This document shows, one piece after another, positions 50,509 through 59,219 of a stretch of 64,000 nucleotides of DNA. Made by a program: the position numbers and the translations under genes. The notes under the pieces are model-generated. The model saw only the letters and a list, made by a program, of their open reading frames with translations, was not told the DNA's origin and made no database searches. The stretch covers positions 5,889 through 69,888 of the forward strand of contig JBMNTN010000003.1 of NCBI GenBank assembly GCA_050945755.1, read 5' to 3'. The stretch is from JAQVXR01 sp050945755. GTDB taxonomy: Bacteria; Bacillota; Dehalobacteriia; Dehalobacteriales; Dehalobacteriaceae. Each line of letters begins with the position of its first letter. Position 1 is the first letter of the stretch.

Positions 50509-51081
50509 TTAGCTGTCCCGCCCAACAGAATTATATTTATTCATTGCCGATACTATACCGTCCTCAATCCATAATAAAATTGCTTCAGCAGCATTAACAA
50601 TTGTCTCCTTGACCGCTTCCCATTCGTCATTTGAAAAAGGCGTCAGTACATAATCGGTAACAGGTTGATGTTCCGGATGGCTAATACCAACTCGTAAGCG
50701 GGGAATTTCCTGACTACCCAACATGCCAATAATTGATCCCATACCTTTATGCCCTCCGGCACTTCCACCGGGTCTAATCCTTAAACGTCCAACGTCCAAA
50801 TCCATATCATCAAAAACAACCATTAGGTCTGAGAACTCTAACTTATAAAAATTCATTGCTGAAACAACCGCCTGCCCGCTTAAATTCATATAGGTTAATG
50901 GTTTTAAGAGAACTAGCTTTTCCCTTCCCAGCCAGCCCTCTGCCAGTTCCGAACAATGGCCCTTCTTACGAAATTCAACTCCAATTTTATCTGCTAGTGA
51001 ATCAAGCACCATAAACCCGATATTATGCCGGGTCGCTTCATAACGGGCACCGGGGTTTCCGAGTCCCACAATTAATTTCAT
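50509..51081 (-). CDS. pth: Peptidyl-tRNA hydrolase
   Basis: Recycles tRNA by hydrolysing peptidyl-tRNA. The protein has 190 residues, the usual length. The start MKLIVGLGNPGARYEATRHNIGFMVLD includes catalytic His20. Others are LLKPLTYMNLSGQAV near 63 and DDMDLDVGRLRIRPGGSAGGHKGMGSI near 92-118. ATG 51081 follows GAGGAGG; an upstream in-frame ATG is not needed. The gene is in the B. subtilis position (spoVC) between prs and mfd; ctc is missing. Confidence 0.96.
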   Translation of the reverse strand: MKLIVGLGNPGARYEATRHNIGFMVLDSLADKIGVEFRKKGHCSELAEGWLGREKLVLLKPLTYMNLSGQAVVSAMNFYKLEFSDLMVVFDDMDLDVGRLRIRPGGSAGGHKGMGSIIGMLGSQEIPRLRVGISHPEHQPVTDYVLTPFSNDEWEAVKETIVNAAEAILLWIEDGIVSAMNKYNSVGRDS

Positions 51082-51233
51082 CCTAAATCCTCCTCTTAGT
51101 TTTCCCACTCTTTACATTATTTCCTCTTTTCACTCCTCTTTTCCTTCCCAAAAAATTATTGGGCATATCCTCCAACCAAGAAGCATATTATTTTTTTAGA
51201 GTGCCCCATGTGCAGTAAGGAGGTCTTTCTAAA

Positions 51234-52157
51234 ATGGAAAAGCTCAGTAAAAAAGTTGTCTCTCTACCCGTATTCAGTGTCTCTGAAGGCGAACAAATTG
51301 GATATGTAAAAAGTCTGATAGTTGACCCTATAAAGAAAGAAATTATTGCCCTGGTAATTGATCAAAAAGGGTGGTTCCGGGAAAACAAAATTATCCCGTT
51401 TAACAGAGTAAACAGTATCGGCGAAAATGCCATTACGGTAGATAAATCTGGCACTGCAGAAAAGCCGGCTAACTTGCCACAGATTTTAAAACTTTTGAAG
51501 GACCCGGTCCCCCTGATTAATGAAAAAGTTGTCACCGCTGCCGGCAGAACATTGGGATATGTAGAGGAATTTTGGTTTAACTCCCAAGGCGAAATTACCC
51601 GACTGGAAATCAGCGGAGGTCTCTTGGAAGGATTCTTAAAAGGAAAGGCAACTCTTCCTGCCAATGAGATTGTCACCATGGGGAAAAATGTTATTATTGC
51701 CTCAGACGGTGCAGAAAATACTATGACGATCGGTGAAAAACACCTGCCCAACACAGTAAAAGAATTAAAACAAGTTACGGCCAAAGCATGGGAAAGTACA
51801 GTCAGCAGTTCTCAAAAAATTGGAAAGGCTATTAAAAACTCCATCAGCAAGCTGGTGGAAGAAGAAGAAAAACTCTCAAATACCAAAGAAGAGACACAAA
51901 AACCGGTAGACCCAAGTAATCGGCCAAACATTAATCATGAGGAAAATCCTGATCTAAGTGAATCGAATCCCACTTCTCGGGAAACAACAGGTGAAACCCA
52001 AGAAGAAAAAACAGTTACAGCCCCTCAAGATCTTTCTGACAGCTTAAAACAAGATGAGGGAAAAACCAATGAACCCCAAAAAGAGAAAACAAATCAAACC
52101 TCTCAAGATTCCGAAGACTTAACAAAAGAGGCAGAAAAAAACCAAAAGCAAGATTAA
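51234..52157 (+). CDS. Two-PRC-barrel protein with a long acidic disordered tail
   Basis: A 307-residue protein. Two PRC-barrel beta domains lie at about 5-75 (SVSEGEQIGYVKSLIVDPIKKEIIALVIDQ) and 92-165 (TAAGRTLGYVEEFWFNSQGEITRLEISGG). A coiled, charged region (170-215) and a Gln/Glu/Lys/Thr-rich tail of about 100 residues follow. PRC barrels occur in photosynthetic reaction centre subunits and in RNA maturation proteins (RimM-type); here the function is unknown. It runs against its neighbours and shares a bidirectional terminator with prs. AGGAGGT is well placed. Confidence 0.82.
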   Translation: MEKLSKKVVSLPVFSVSEGEQIGYVKSLIVDPIKKEIIALVIDQKGWFRENKIIPFNRVNSIGENAITVDKSGTAEKPANLPQILKLLKDPVPLINEKVVTAAGRTLGYVEEFWFNSQGEITRLEISGGLLEGFLKGKATLPANEIVTMGKNVIIASDGAENTMTIGEKHLPNTVKELKQVTAKAWESTVSSSQKIGKAIKNSISKLVEEEEKLSNTKEETQKPVDPSNRPNINHEENPDLSESNPTSRETTGETQEEKTVTAPQDLSDSLKQDEGKTNEPQKEKTNQTSQDSEDLTKEAEKNQKQD

Positions 52158-52162
52158 TAAAT

Positions 52163-52186
52163 AAACCCCTCTACCCAGAGGGGTTT
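52163..52186. terminator. Bidirectional terminator between the PRC-barrel gene and prs
   Basis: AAACCCCTCT and AGAGGGGTTT pair around a four-base loop. T-rich sequence on both sides suits the two convergent genes. Confidence 0.88.
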
Positions 52187-52189
52187 AAC

Positions 52190-53137
52190 TTAGTCAAAGA
52201 GCCTGCTTACAGAAAGATTCTCGTGAATCCGAATGATTGCTTCCCCAAGAAGAGGTGCAACAGAAAGAACCTTTATCTTACTGCAAATTTCGTTATTTTG
52301 AGGGTTAAAGGGAATGGTATTGGTGACAACAACCTCTTTTATGACCGATGCTTCCAATCGCTCCAGGGCAGGGGAAGAAAGTACGGCATGAGTACAGCAG
52401 GCATGCACTTCCTTTGCGCCAAGATCTAGCAAAGCCTTGGCTCCCAAAGTGATGGTGCCGGCTGTATCAATAATATCATCGGCCATTATTGCAGTTTTGC
52501 CCTCAATATCCCCAATAATATTCATGATTTCTGCTACATTAGGTTGAGGTCGCCTTTTATCAATAATAGCGATCTCCGCACCCAACCGATTGGCCAGGTT
52601 CCGTGCCCGAGTCACTCCTCCTAAATCGGGAGAAACCACCACCACATTTTCCAAGCCTTTGCTTTTATAATACTCAGCCAAAATTGGCACACCGGGCAAA
52701 TGATCCACGGGAATATCAAAAAAGCCTTGGATAGCACTAGCGTGCAGGTCCATTGCTATTATTCGTCCTGCTCCGGCCGCAGTTAATAGATTTGCTACCA
52801 ACTTAGCCGAAATGGGATCCCGGGCTCTGGATTTGCGTTCTTGCCGGGCGTAGCCATAATAAGGTATTACCGCGGTAATTCGACGGGCAGATGCCCTGCG
52901 AACCGCATCAATCATTATTAATAGTTCCATCATATGGTCATTAACAGGTGCACAGGTTGGCTGCAAAATAAAAACATCTGCGCCTCGAACACTTTCATCG
53001 ATAGCCAATCCTATCTCCCCGTCTGCAAATCGATTTACCTTGGCTGCCCCTAGGCTCAAACCAAGGTAATCCGCTATCTCCCGAGCTAACTCAGGATTGG
53101 CGTTCGCTGAAAACAGCTTTAACTTCATGTCACTCAT
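52190..53137 (-). CDS. prs: Ribose-phosphate pyrophosphokinase
   Basis: Makes PRPP for nucleotide, His and Trp synthesis. The protein has 315 residues. Landmarks are LFSANANPELAREIADYLG, RFADGEIGLAIDESVRGADVFILQP, the ATP flap IPYYGYARQERKSR, MDLHASAIQGFFDIPVDHL and the PRPP loop DDIIDTAGT near 218. ATG 53137 is preferred because the ATG at 53146 is only two bases from AGGAGG. It sits downstream of glmU, as in B. subtilis. Confidence 0.97.
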   Translation of the reverse strand: MSDMKLKLFSANANPELAREIADYLGLSLGAAKVNRFADGEIGLAIDESVRGADVFILQPTCAPVNDHMMELLIMIDAVRRASARRITAVIPYYGYARQERKSRARDPISAKLVANLLTAAGAGRIIAMDLHASAIQGFFDIPVDHLPGVPILAEYYKSKGLENVVVVSPDLGGVTRARNLANRLGAEIAIIDKRRPQPNVAEIMNIIGDIEGKTAIMADDIIDTAGTITLGAKALLDLGAKEVHACCTHAVLSSPALERLEASVIKEVVVTNTIPFNPQNNEICSKIKVLSVAPLLGEAIIRIHENLSVSRLFD

Positions 53138-53261
53138 GGGCTCCATTACCTCCTGGATATCATGTACCTGTTTTAATTCGCGTTAAAGTTGCTTTGTCCT
53201 GTTTGCTTTCGACATTTTTTTCGTAACAGATTTTGCTACATCAGATGAATCTTCAGCACCT

Positions 53262-54641
53262 CTATTCTCTATTACCTTCTTTTTTTCTGGCCGCCCATTC
53301 TGAGATGTTCACCTGTTTTGCCCTGCCCACAGCCAGAGCATAATCAGGAACTTTTTTTGTAATGGTAGAACCTGCACCAATTACAGCCCCTTCCCCAACC
53401 TCCGCTGGAGCCACTAAATTAGTATTACTGCCAATAAAAGCGCCATCATGTATTTTGGTCGGATGTTTCCTTTTTCCATCATAATTACAGGTTATCGTTC
53501 CACAACCGATATTAACGTCTTTACCAACTTGTGCATCACCCACATAACTCAGGTGCGGCACCTTACTGCCTTCGCCAATTACCGAATTTTTTATTTCTAC
53601 AAAATCACCCACCTTAACACGCTCAACCAATTTGGTCCCCGGGCGAAGATATGCAAAAGGACCAATAGTACAGTTTTCCCCAACTATAGACTCGATGATA
53701 ACCGAGCGATTAACATGGGCATGGTTAAAAATTTGACAATCTGAAAGATCAGAAAAGGGGCCGATTATACACCCGCTGCCTATTCTTGTCCGACCTCGAA
53801 TAAAAGTAAATGGTTCGATAATAGTGTCAGGGTCTATTTCAACTTCAGTATCAATAAAAGCAGTATTGGGGTCAACCACCGTTACCCCGCTTTCCATTAA
53901 TTGTATTACTTTCCGCATGCGCAGTATTTTTTCGGCTTCAGCAAGTTGAACCCTACTGTTTATTCCTAGGGTTTCCTGATAGTCCTCGGCCATAAATGCA
54001 TTAACTTTTAAGCCCTGGGAAACAAAAAATGCCACTGTGTCCGTAAGATAGTATTCCCCCTGAGCATTATTAACTGTAATTTTATTTACCGCTTCCTTTA
54101 ACCACTTGAGGTCAAAACAATAAGTCCCCGTATTTATTTCATCCACTGCCAATTCATGTGGCAGGGCATCTTTCTGTTCCACAATCCGGTCCACACTGGA
54201 ATCCGGTTTTCTGATGATTCTCCCGTAGCCATAAGGATTTGAAATTTTCGCGGATAGTATAGTACATACTGCCCCTGATGTAAAATGCGCTTTCAAAAGT
54301 TTATCAAAAGTATCCTTCGTAATAAGAGGGGTATCCCCGCAGGCAACCAGTACGGTACCATTGCTTTCTTTAATTGCAGGCAAGGCAACCATCACAGCAT
54401 GCCCGGTTCCTAATTGCTGTTCCTGTATCACATATTCGGTTTTGTCACCAAGTGCATTCTTTACCTTTTCGGCTTCATGTCCCACAACAGTGACAACTTT
54501 TTCAATTTCCGCTTGCCGGACAGCGTCAAGAACGTGTTCCACCATAAATTTGCCCCCTACTTTGTGCAGTACTTTCGGCAAATCCGATTTCATTCTTGTT
54601 CCTTTGCCCGCTGCCAGAATCAATGCTGTTACAAAAGGCAA
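53262..54641 (-). CDS. glmU: Bifunctional UDP-N-acetylglucosamine pyrophosphorylase / glucosamine-1-phosphate acetyltransferase
   Basis: Makes UDP-GlcNAc for peptidoglycan. The protein has 459 residues. The pyrophosphorylase half begins LILAAGKGTRMKSDLPKVLHKVGGK, with QEQQLGTGHAVMVA, CGDTPLITKDTF and NTGTYCFD. The left-handed beta-helix acetyltransferase half follows from about 250, with VGDFVEIKNSVIGEGSKVPHLSYVGDA containing the catalytic His, then CNYDGKRKHPT. It lies between spoVG and prs, as in B. subtilis (gcaD). Confidence 0.97.
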   Translation of the reverse strand: MPFVTALILAAGKGTRMKSDLPKVLHKVGGKFMVEHVLDAVRQAEIEKVVTVVGHEAEKVKNALGDKTEYVIQEQQLGTGHAVMVALPAIKESNGTVLVACGDTPLITKDTFDKLLKAHFTSGAVCTILSAKISNPYGYGRIIRKPDSSVDRIVEQKDALPHELAVDEINTGTYCFDLKWLKEAVNKITVNNAQGEYYLTDTVAFFVSQGLKVNAFMAEDYQETLGINSRVQLAEAEKILRMRKVIQLMESGVTVVDPNTAFIDTEVEIDPDTIIEPFTFIRGRTRIGSGCIIGPFSDLSDCQIFNHAHVNRSVIIESIVGENCTIGPFAYLRPGTKLVERVKVGDFVEIKNSVIGEGSKVPHLSYVGDAQVGKDVNIGCGTITCNYDGKRKHPTKIHDGAFIGSNTNLVAPAEVGEGAVIGAGSTITKKVPDYALAVGRAKQVNISEWAARKKEGNRE

Positions 54642-54698
54642 GTGACCGGCCTCCTCCTATCAGTTAATATTTGGTAATATCTCTCTGGAAAAAGTAAT

Positions 54699-54716
54699 GG
54701 AGCAGTTAAGTGCTCC
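54699..54716 (-). terminator. Possible weak terminator after spoVG
   Basis: Stem GGAGCA/TGCTCC with a six-base loop. On the minus strand only ATTACTTTTT follows, so read-through into glmU is likely. Confidence 0.4.
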
Positions 54717-54742
54717 AAAAAAGTGAATAAATTCTTTTTAAC

Positions 54743-55015
54743 TTAAGATGCTTCTTGTTCTGCAAGCACTTCCTGGTATTTATCCAATACTTTTGATTGA
54801 ATAATATCACGGGCTTGCTGGGAAATGGGATGGGCAATATCCCGAAACTCACCTGCCGGAGTCTTCCGGCTTGGCATCGCTACAAACAAACCGTTTTGAC
54901 CGTCAACTACTTTTACATCATGCACAACAAAAGCATCATCAATAGTAACAGAGACAATTGCCTTCATTTTTCCCTCCGAGAGGATCTTTCTCACGCGCAC
55001 ATCAGTTACGTTCAT
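54743..55015 (-). CDS. spoVG: SpoVG, RNA/DNA-binding regulator
   Basis: A 90-residue protein needed for cortex formation and acting as a global nucleic-acid-binding regulator in Firmicutes. It is the canonical form: MNVTDVRVRKILSEGKMKAIVSVTIDDAFVVHDVKVVDGQNGLFVAMPSRKTPAGEFRDIAHPI. It is preceded by a sigma-H-like promoter and lies between purR and glmU, as in B. subtilis; yabJ is absent. Confidence 0.97.
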   Translation of the reverse strand: MNVTDVRVRKILSEGKMKAIVSVTIDDAFVVHDVKVVDGQNGLFVAMPSRKTPAGEFRDIAHPISQQARDIIQSKVLDKYQEVLAEQEAS

Positions 55016-55063
55016 TCCCTCACCACCCTTCTTTTATGCACAAGCTCTTTTAGATATTCTCTT

Positions 55064-55089
55064 AATTCTATGTTTACCATAAAATTCCT
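55064..55089 (-). promoter_or_regulatory. Sigma-H-like promoter of spoVG
   Basis: On the minus strand AGGAATT (55083-55089) is separated by 14 bp from GAATT (55064-55068). This repeats the layout of the classical B. subtilis spoVG promoter (AGGATTT, 14 bp, GAATTGATA). Confidence 0.72.
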
Positions 55090-55152
55090 TCCACTTTAAG
55101 TAAATTTCCAAAATCTCCCCTAAATATACACCACTATGTAAAATAAATACCA

Positions 55153-56022
55153 TCATTTATTTTTATTGTTGCGTTTTTCAAGAAGGTCACCTTTATTTTC
55201 TTCCGCTCTCTCGCTCCCTGCAGGTTCGATAATTATCCCTTTATGAGACTCATCAATTGTAATCAGCTCCAAAAGCGAATAATAATCCCGTACCAACTTT
55301 TCTCCCGGTTCCCGGGTAGCAACCACTACTCCCGTTCCGATCACAGGTGCATTAAATTCTCCCATCAATTCTTGCATTCCCTTGGCTGTACCGCCGCCTT
55401 TCATAAAATCATCAATGATTAAAACCCGTGAACCCTCTGGCAGTGCCCTACGCGACAAAGACATTGTTTGAATTCGCCTGGTGGACCCTGATATATAATT
55501 TATACTCACCGAAGACCCTTCAGTAACCCGGCTGGCATCTCTTATAATAATAAGGGGTACATTAAAGGCTCGAGCAGTCATTAGAGCAGGAGGTATTCCT
55601 TTAGTTTCCATTGTAACAATATAATCGGGATGGGCATCTTTAAATTGCGTATAAAAAATTTCTCCTATTCGGCAAACAGTTTTTGGGTCATAAATAATAT
55701 CAGTCATATAAACAAAACCACCGGGAATTATGCGCTCAGGATCGCTAAGTACTAAAGCCAGTTCCTGCAAAAAGGAAAACGTAGTATCGCTTTCTTGCGT
55801 GGGCTGATATTTTACACCCCCCGCTGCCCCGGCTATGGAAGCGAGCTCACCTAATGAAAATTGTCCCAATACTTCTTTAACAATAGATAAATCTTCGCTG
55901 ATGGTACTTTTGGCAGCCCCTGTAATTTCCCCTAAATCGGTAAGTGAAAACAAAACATTCGGGTTTCTTGTCAGTAGTGTAGACAAAAACACCAAACGAT
56001 CCGCTCTTTTTATTTTTTCCAT
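55153..56022 (-). CDS. purR: PurR, pur operon repressor
   Basis: A 289-residue repressor of purine genes. The N-terminal winged HTH (1-75) has LFSLTDLGEITGAAKSTISEDLSIVKE. The C-terminal phosphoribosyltransferase-like domain contains VTMETKGIPPALMTARAFNVPLIIIRDAS and the PRPP motif VLIIDDFMKGGGTAKGMQ (about 216-233). PRPP binding releases it from DNA. A PurBox-like CCGAATATT lies 30 bp upstream (56052-56060), but no paired site was found. Confidence 0.95.
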   Translation of the reverse strand: MEKIKRADRLVFLSTLLTRNPNVLFSLTDLGEITGAAKSTISEDLSIVKEVLGQFSLGELASIAGAAGGVKYQPTQESDTTFSFLQELALVLSDPERIIPGGFVYMTDIIYDPKTVCRIGEIFYTQFKDAHPDYIVTMETKGIPPALMTARAFNVPLIIIRDASRVTEGSSVSINYISGSTRRIQTMSLSRRALPEGSRVLIIDDFMKGGGTAKGMQELMGEFNAPVIGTGVVVATREPGEKLVRDYYSLLELITIDESHKGIIIEPAGSERAEENKGDLLEKRNNKNK

Positions 56023-56220
56023 GTTCCCTGCCCCCGCGCTCTCTATGTTGTCCGAATATTATCCCCCTGTTTTCCTTTAATATTCATTTTCTACACAGAA
56101 AAGGAAAAACCTGCAGAAATTTTAGAAGATTTCCCTTGCCTCTCCTTCAAAGAAATATTCCCTTAGCCTTACTTCCCAAACGCCGTTTCTTACTATATAA
56201 TAATATAGTGTAATGAATAA

Positions 56221-56372
56221 CTCCCGTTAGGTGAGGTTACTATACAAAAATATGCTACTGCCCTGAAACATCGAGAGATGCCAAAGGGTTAGCAGGCAAC
56301 ATCGGACTAAGGTGTTACCTAATGTAGCTGGAATTAAACCTACGTTGTATAGAGCCAAAACTGCACGAGGGG
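56221..56372 (+). ncRNA. M-box (ykoK) magnesium riboswitch aptamer
   Basis: The leader follows the M-box consensus almost base for base: GTTAGGTGAGG at the start, GCTACTGCCC, AGATGCCAAAGGGT, ACTAAGGTGTTACC, TAATGTAGCTGG, and AAAACTGCACGAGG at the end. These are the conserved core loops that bind several Mg ions and stack three helices. With Mg bound, the closing helix holds CGAGG (56366-56370) and the downstream terminator forms. CorA, the gene it controls, is a magnesium transporter, as expected. Confidence 0.93.
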
Positions 56373-56393
56373 GAAATAACATTGTTTGTTGTT

Positions 56394-56423
56394 CCTCGCT
56401 CGTCATTAAAGCGAGGATTTTTT
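56394..56423 (+). terminator. Riboswitch-controlled terminator
   Basis: CCTCGCT (56394-56400) pairs with AGCGAGG (56410-56416), followed by ATTTTTTATT. The upper CCTCG can instead pair with CGAGG at the end of the aptamer, giving an antiterminator at low Mg. Confidence 0.9.
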
Positions 56424-56441
56424 ATTACTGGAGGTGGTTGA

Positions 56442-56531
56442 ATGGACAGTGGGCCTTATGGAAGTACCCCAGAAAAATTAATAAGGCGGAGGTTGGACCA
56501 GATCAATCACCTACAAAAGGTCGCCTCCTAA
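56442..56531 (+). CDS. 29-residue small ORF between the M-box terminator and corA
   Basis: ATG 56442 follows GGAGGTGG four bases upstream. The frame runs 29 codons (MDSGPYGSTPEKLIRRR to LQKVAS) and its TAA stop overlaps the corA ribosome site (TAAGGAGG). It therefore lies exactly where a leader peptide would, after the terminator and coupled to corA. The peptide is basic (RRR) and partly helical. I recognise no family. It may be a translated leader controlling corA or a small partner of the transporter. Confidence 0.6.
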   Translation: MDSGPYGSTPEKLIRRRLDQINHLQKVAS

Positions 56532-56543
56532 GGAGGGATTAAT

Positions 56544-57464
56544 GTGATTAATATCTACCTTAGCGTTAACGATGAACTTGTACAAATAAAATCCCCGGAA
56601 AAAGGCGCTTGGATAAACATTATCAACCCTAGTGAAGAAGAGTTAGAACATGCAGCAGCAATCACCGGTATTTTTTATGACTTCCTCAAATATCCTCTGG
56701 ATGATGAGGAACGTCCTCGCGTAGAGATTGAGGATAACCAATTGTTAATTATACTAAACGTGCCTATAATTTATCAAGCTTCAGTAATGTATGATACCAT
56801 CCCCCTGGGTATTATCATCACAAACGATTATATTACAACCATTTGCCTACAAAACATTGATATTGTGACAGATTTTGCTAAAGGAAAAGTAAAAGGAATG
56901 GCTACCTATAAAAAGACCCGTTTTGTATTTCAATTAATGCAAAAAGCTTCCATTCTTTACTTAAAATACTTACGCGAAATCAACAAAAAAACTGATGAAA
57001 TTGAGTTAAAACTTCATAAGTCTATGCGGAATCAAGAACTAATCAGCCTGCTGGATTTAGAAAAAAGCTTAGTCTATTTTTCCACCTCTCTGCGCTCAAA
57101 CGAGAAAGTTATGGAGAAGCTACTACGCACCTTAAAAATGTATGAGGAAGATCACGATCTATTGGAAGATGTCATCATTGAAAACAAACAGGCAATTGAG
57201 ATGGCTGATATTTACAGTAATATTTTGAGCAGTACTATGTCGTCATTTGCTTCTATCATTTCCAATAATTTAACCATTGTCATGAAATTTTTGGCCGCTA
57301 TTACGATCGTTGTCTCCCTGCCTACCATGGTTGCAAGCTTTTTTGGCATGAATGTTTCTTTGCCTTTTGAAAATACACCCCATGGGTTTTTGATTGTATT
57401 GGGTATTTCTACAGCTTTATCCGGACTAAGCATTTGGTACCTCATTAAACGAAATGTGTTTTGA
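56544..57464 (+). CDS. corA: CorA family magnesium transporter
   Basis: A 306-residue pentameric Mg channel. A large N-terminal cytoplasmic domain (1-240) is followed by two transmembrane helices. The selectivity motif GMN is present in ASFFGMNVSLPFE (about 265-277), followed by FLIVLGISTALSGLSIWYLIKRN. The start is GTG 56544, behind AGGAGG; an ATG two bases earlier is followed at once by a stop. It is controlled by an M-box, so it is made when Mg is low. Co or Ni transport is possible in the family, but the M-box argues for Mg. Confidence 0.95.
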   Translation: MINIYLSVNDELVQIKSPEKGAWINIINPSEEELEHAAAITGIFYDFLKYPLDDEERPRVEIEDNQLLIILNVPIIYQASVMYDTIPLGIIITNDYITTICLQNIDIVTDFAKGKVKGMATYKKTRFVFQLMQKASILYLKYLREINKKTDEIELKLHKSMRNQELISLLDLEKSLVYFSTSLRSNEKVMEKLLRTLKMYEEDHDLLEDVIIENKQAIEMADIYSNILSSTMSSFASIISNNLTIVMKFLAAITIVVSLPTMVASFFGMNVSLPFENTPHGFLIVLGISTALSGLSIWYLIKRNVF

Positions 57465-57496
57465 AATAATCTTATTCATTTTATAAATAGCACACT

Positions 57497-57523
57497 AAAG
57501 GCGCAACTTCATGTTGCGCCTTT
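57497..57523. terminator. Terminator of corA
   Basis: AAAGGCGCAAC/GTTGCGCCTTT with a five-base loop, a strong stem that could serve both converging strands. Confidence 0.85.
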
Positions 57524-57622
57524 AACTATCAAAAAAAGATCTTTAATTGTTTCCCAATATTGCCACCTAACTTATGTGCCCTTCCTAGGGAATAGCACTT
57601 TTTTAACTAACTGAAAAAAGCT

Positions 57623-58396
57623 TCAAAGTTGCGCCTTCTTAGCCAGTTTTTCCCTTACCAGCAAAAGATCACCCGGTTTATCTACATCAATACCCACTTC
57701 CGGATAAGGAGAAATAATTACCGCTCCTTTAATCCCAAAAATATTTGAAACTTTGGCTTCCGCCTCTTTAAGGGTTAAGGACCGCAATAAAAACTTCAGC
57801 AAAAAAGACCATCCGACCAGTCTGGCTAAGGCCAGGGGGGATTTTCGTTTCTCAACAAAAGACTCTGCTTTTCCGGCACAGCTTTTTACTACTTGAGGGT
57901 TAATCATAAATAGATTTCCTCCGGTAAAAGTCCCCTCCCTAAATTTAATGTACGTTCTTTTTGCTCCTGGGTATAACCTTTCATTTGCTTCCTTGGGTAC
58001 AACCGGGTAATAAACATCCGCCTGTTGTCGGGAGCACTGCTTAATAAAGTGAGCTAAGGAATTAGGCGTTAGTAACGGAATATCTGAAGTAGCCACAAGA
58101 ACATTGTTCGAAGGTTTTAATACTTCCAAAGCATTGAGGCAACTTTCAATCGGTGTCCTGCCTGCCGGAACAATAATAATATTCTCCACATTGCCATACA
58201 GCCCATACATTTCTTCAATCGGTCCAGCAATTGCGATTCTATTAATCAAGTGAGACTGTCTAAGCGTATCTACAACATAAGACACCATGGGACGGCAGGC
58301 TATTTCCACTAGGGCTTCATAATTTTCATTACTTAATTTTTTTAGTTTACCATCATTGATGCTTCCCGCAAGTACTACTGCATCTATACCGGTCAT
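57623..58396 (-). CDS. MobA-like nucleotidyltransferase
   Basis: A 257-residue GT-A/NTP-transferase fold protein of the MobA-like type. It has IDAVVLAGSIN at the N-terminus (where GxG would bind the nucleotide), PMVSYVVDTLRQ, VPAGRTPIESCLNALE, VATSDIPLLTPNSL (Asp loop) and YPEVGIDVDKPGDLLLV at the end. The product could be a nucleotide-sugar or -cofactor, unidentified. ATG 58396 follows AGGAAGGGTG. Its downstream neighbour is the corA unit, and a GntR regulator and ispE lie upstream on the same strand. Confidence 0.8.
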   Translation of the reverse strand: MTGIDAVVLAGSINDGKLKKLSNENYEALVEIACRPMVSYVVDTLRQSHLINRIAIAGPIEEMYGLYGNVENIIIVPAGRTPIESCLNALEVLKPSNNVLVATSDIPLLTPNSLAHFIKQCSRQQADVYYPVVPKEANERLYPGAKRTYIKFREGTFTGGNLFMINPQVVKSCAGKAESFVEKRKSPLALARLVGWSFLLKFLLRSLTLKEAEAKVSNIFGIKGAVIISPYPEVGIDVDKPGDLLLVREKLAKKAQL

Positions 58397-58516
58397 ACCG
58401 GCATCACCCTTCCTTACAAAGACTTGTGCCAAACTATAAAATAGCCCGTTATGATAAAATAGCCCTTATCTCGGATATATAAGTTTAAAAAATATTTTTA
58501 CCAAAAGGCACCCATC

Positions 58517-59206
58517 CTATTCCCTGTTTTTATCTGCCATCTCCATATTCTCAAGCATGCTGTTTTCGGCATTCTCTACATGTTCCTGAGCTAAACTCTG
58601 GGCAAGAGGGACATTCCTTTCAGATATTGCTTCTACAATTTTTTTATGCTCTTCCACAGCAATCTTCATTCTGCCCGGATACGCTAAAGAGGTTGACCTA
58701 AATCGGTGGATTTGCTCCATCAAATTGTTGACAATCTGTACCAACCGATCATTACGGCTGGCTTTATAGATGATATCATGAAATTCTGTGTCCTTTTGGA
58801 CCCATTCATTTAAATCGCTGCGTTCCGCCGCTTCCGCTACAGCAATCAGCAACCGCTCCAGCTTTTCCAGTTCGTCTTCCGTAATCCGCTCTGCCGCTAA
58901 CCCAGCAGCTAACGACTCTAAAGCCGCTCGAACCTCATAAACATCGGCAATATCTTTAAGGGAAATCCCCGCAACATAGGCTCCCTTGCGCGGAATCATT
59001 ACTACGAAGTTTTCCAGTTCCAATTTTCTGATAGCTTCCCTGACAGGAGTTCGACTTACGCCCATTTCTTCAGCCAACTGCACTTCCATTAAACGCTCGC
59101 CAGGTTTTAAATTACCGTTGATAATTGCTTCGCGCAGAGTATCAAAAACTATCTCCCTGAGCGGTTTATAGCTTTCCAGGATAACAGGTGACAACCTTTT
59201 TTCCAT
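58517..59206 (-). CDS. GntR-family (FadR/FCD-type) transcriptional regulator
   Basis: A 229-residue regulator. The N-terminal winged HTH (LREIVFDTLREAIINGNLKPGERLMEVQLAEEMGVSRTPVREAIRKLE, 16-65) is followed by an all-helical FCD ligand domain with metal-binding His candidates in DTEFHDIIYKAS near 144 and VEEHKKIVEAI near 189. The ligand is unknown; FCD proteins bind carboxylates. It starts 13 bp after ispE on the same strand, so they may be co-transcribed. Confidence 0.9.
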   Translation of the reverse strand: MEKRLSPVILESYKPLREIVFDTLREAIINGNLKPGERLMEVQLAEEMGVSRTPVREAIRKLELENFVVMIPRKGAYVAGISLKDIADVYEVRAALESLAAGLAAERITEDELEKLERLLIAVAEAAERSDLNEWVQKDTEFHDIIYKASRNDRLVQIVNNLMEQIHRFRSTSLAYPGRMKIAVEEHKKIVEAISERNVPLAQSLAQEHVENAENSMLENMEMADKNRE

Positions 59207-59219
59207 ATCATTCCTCCAC

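Noticed and set aside
54699..54716. Efficient terminator after spoVG
   Set aside because: The hairpin is short and lacks a clean T-run. I list it only as weak, and glmU is likely read through from spoVG.
56048..56061. PurBox (CCGAATATT) upstream of purR
   Set aside because: It resembles half of a PurR site, but no partner on the opposite strand at the usual spacing was found, so it is only noted in the purR entry.
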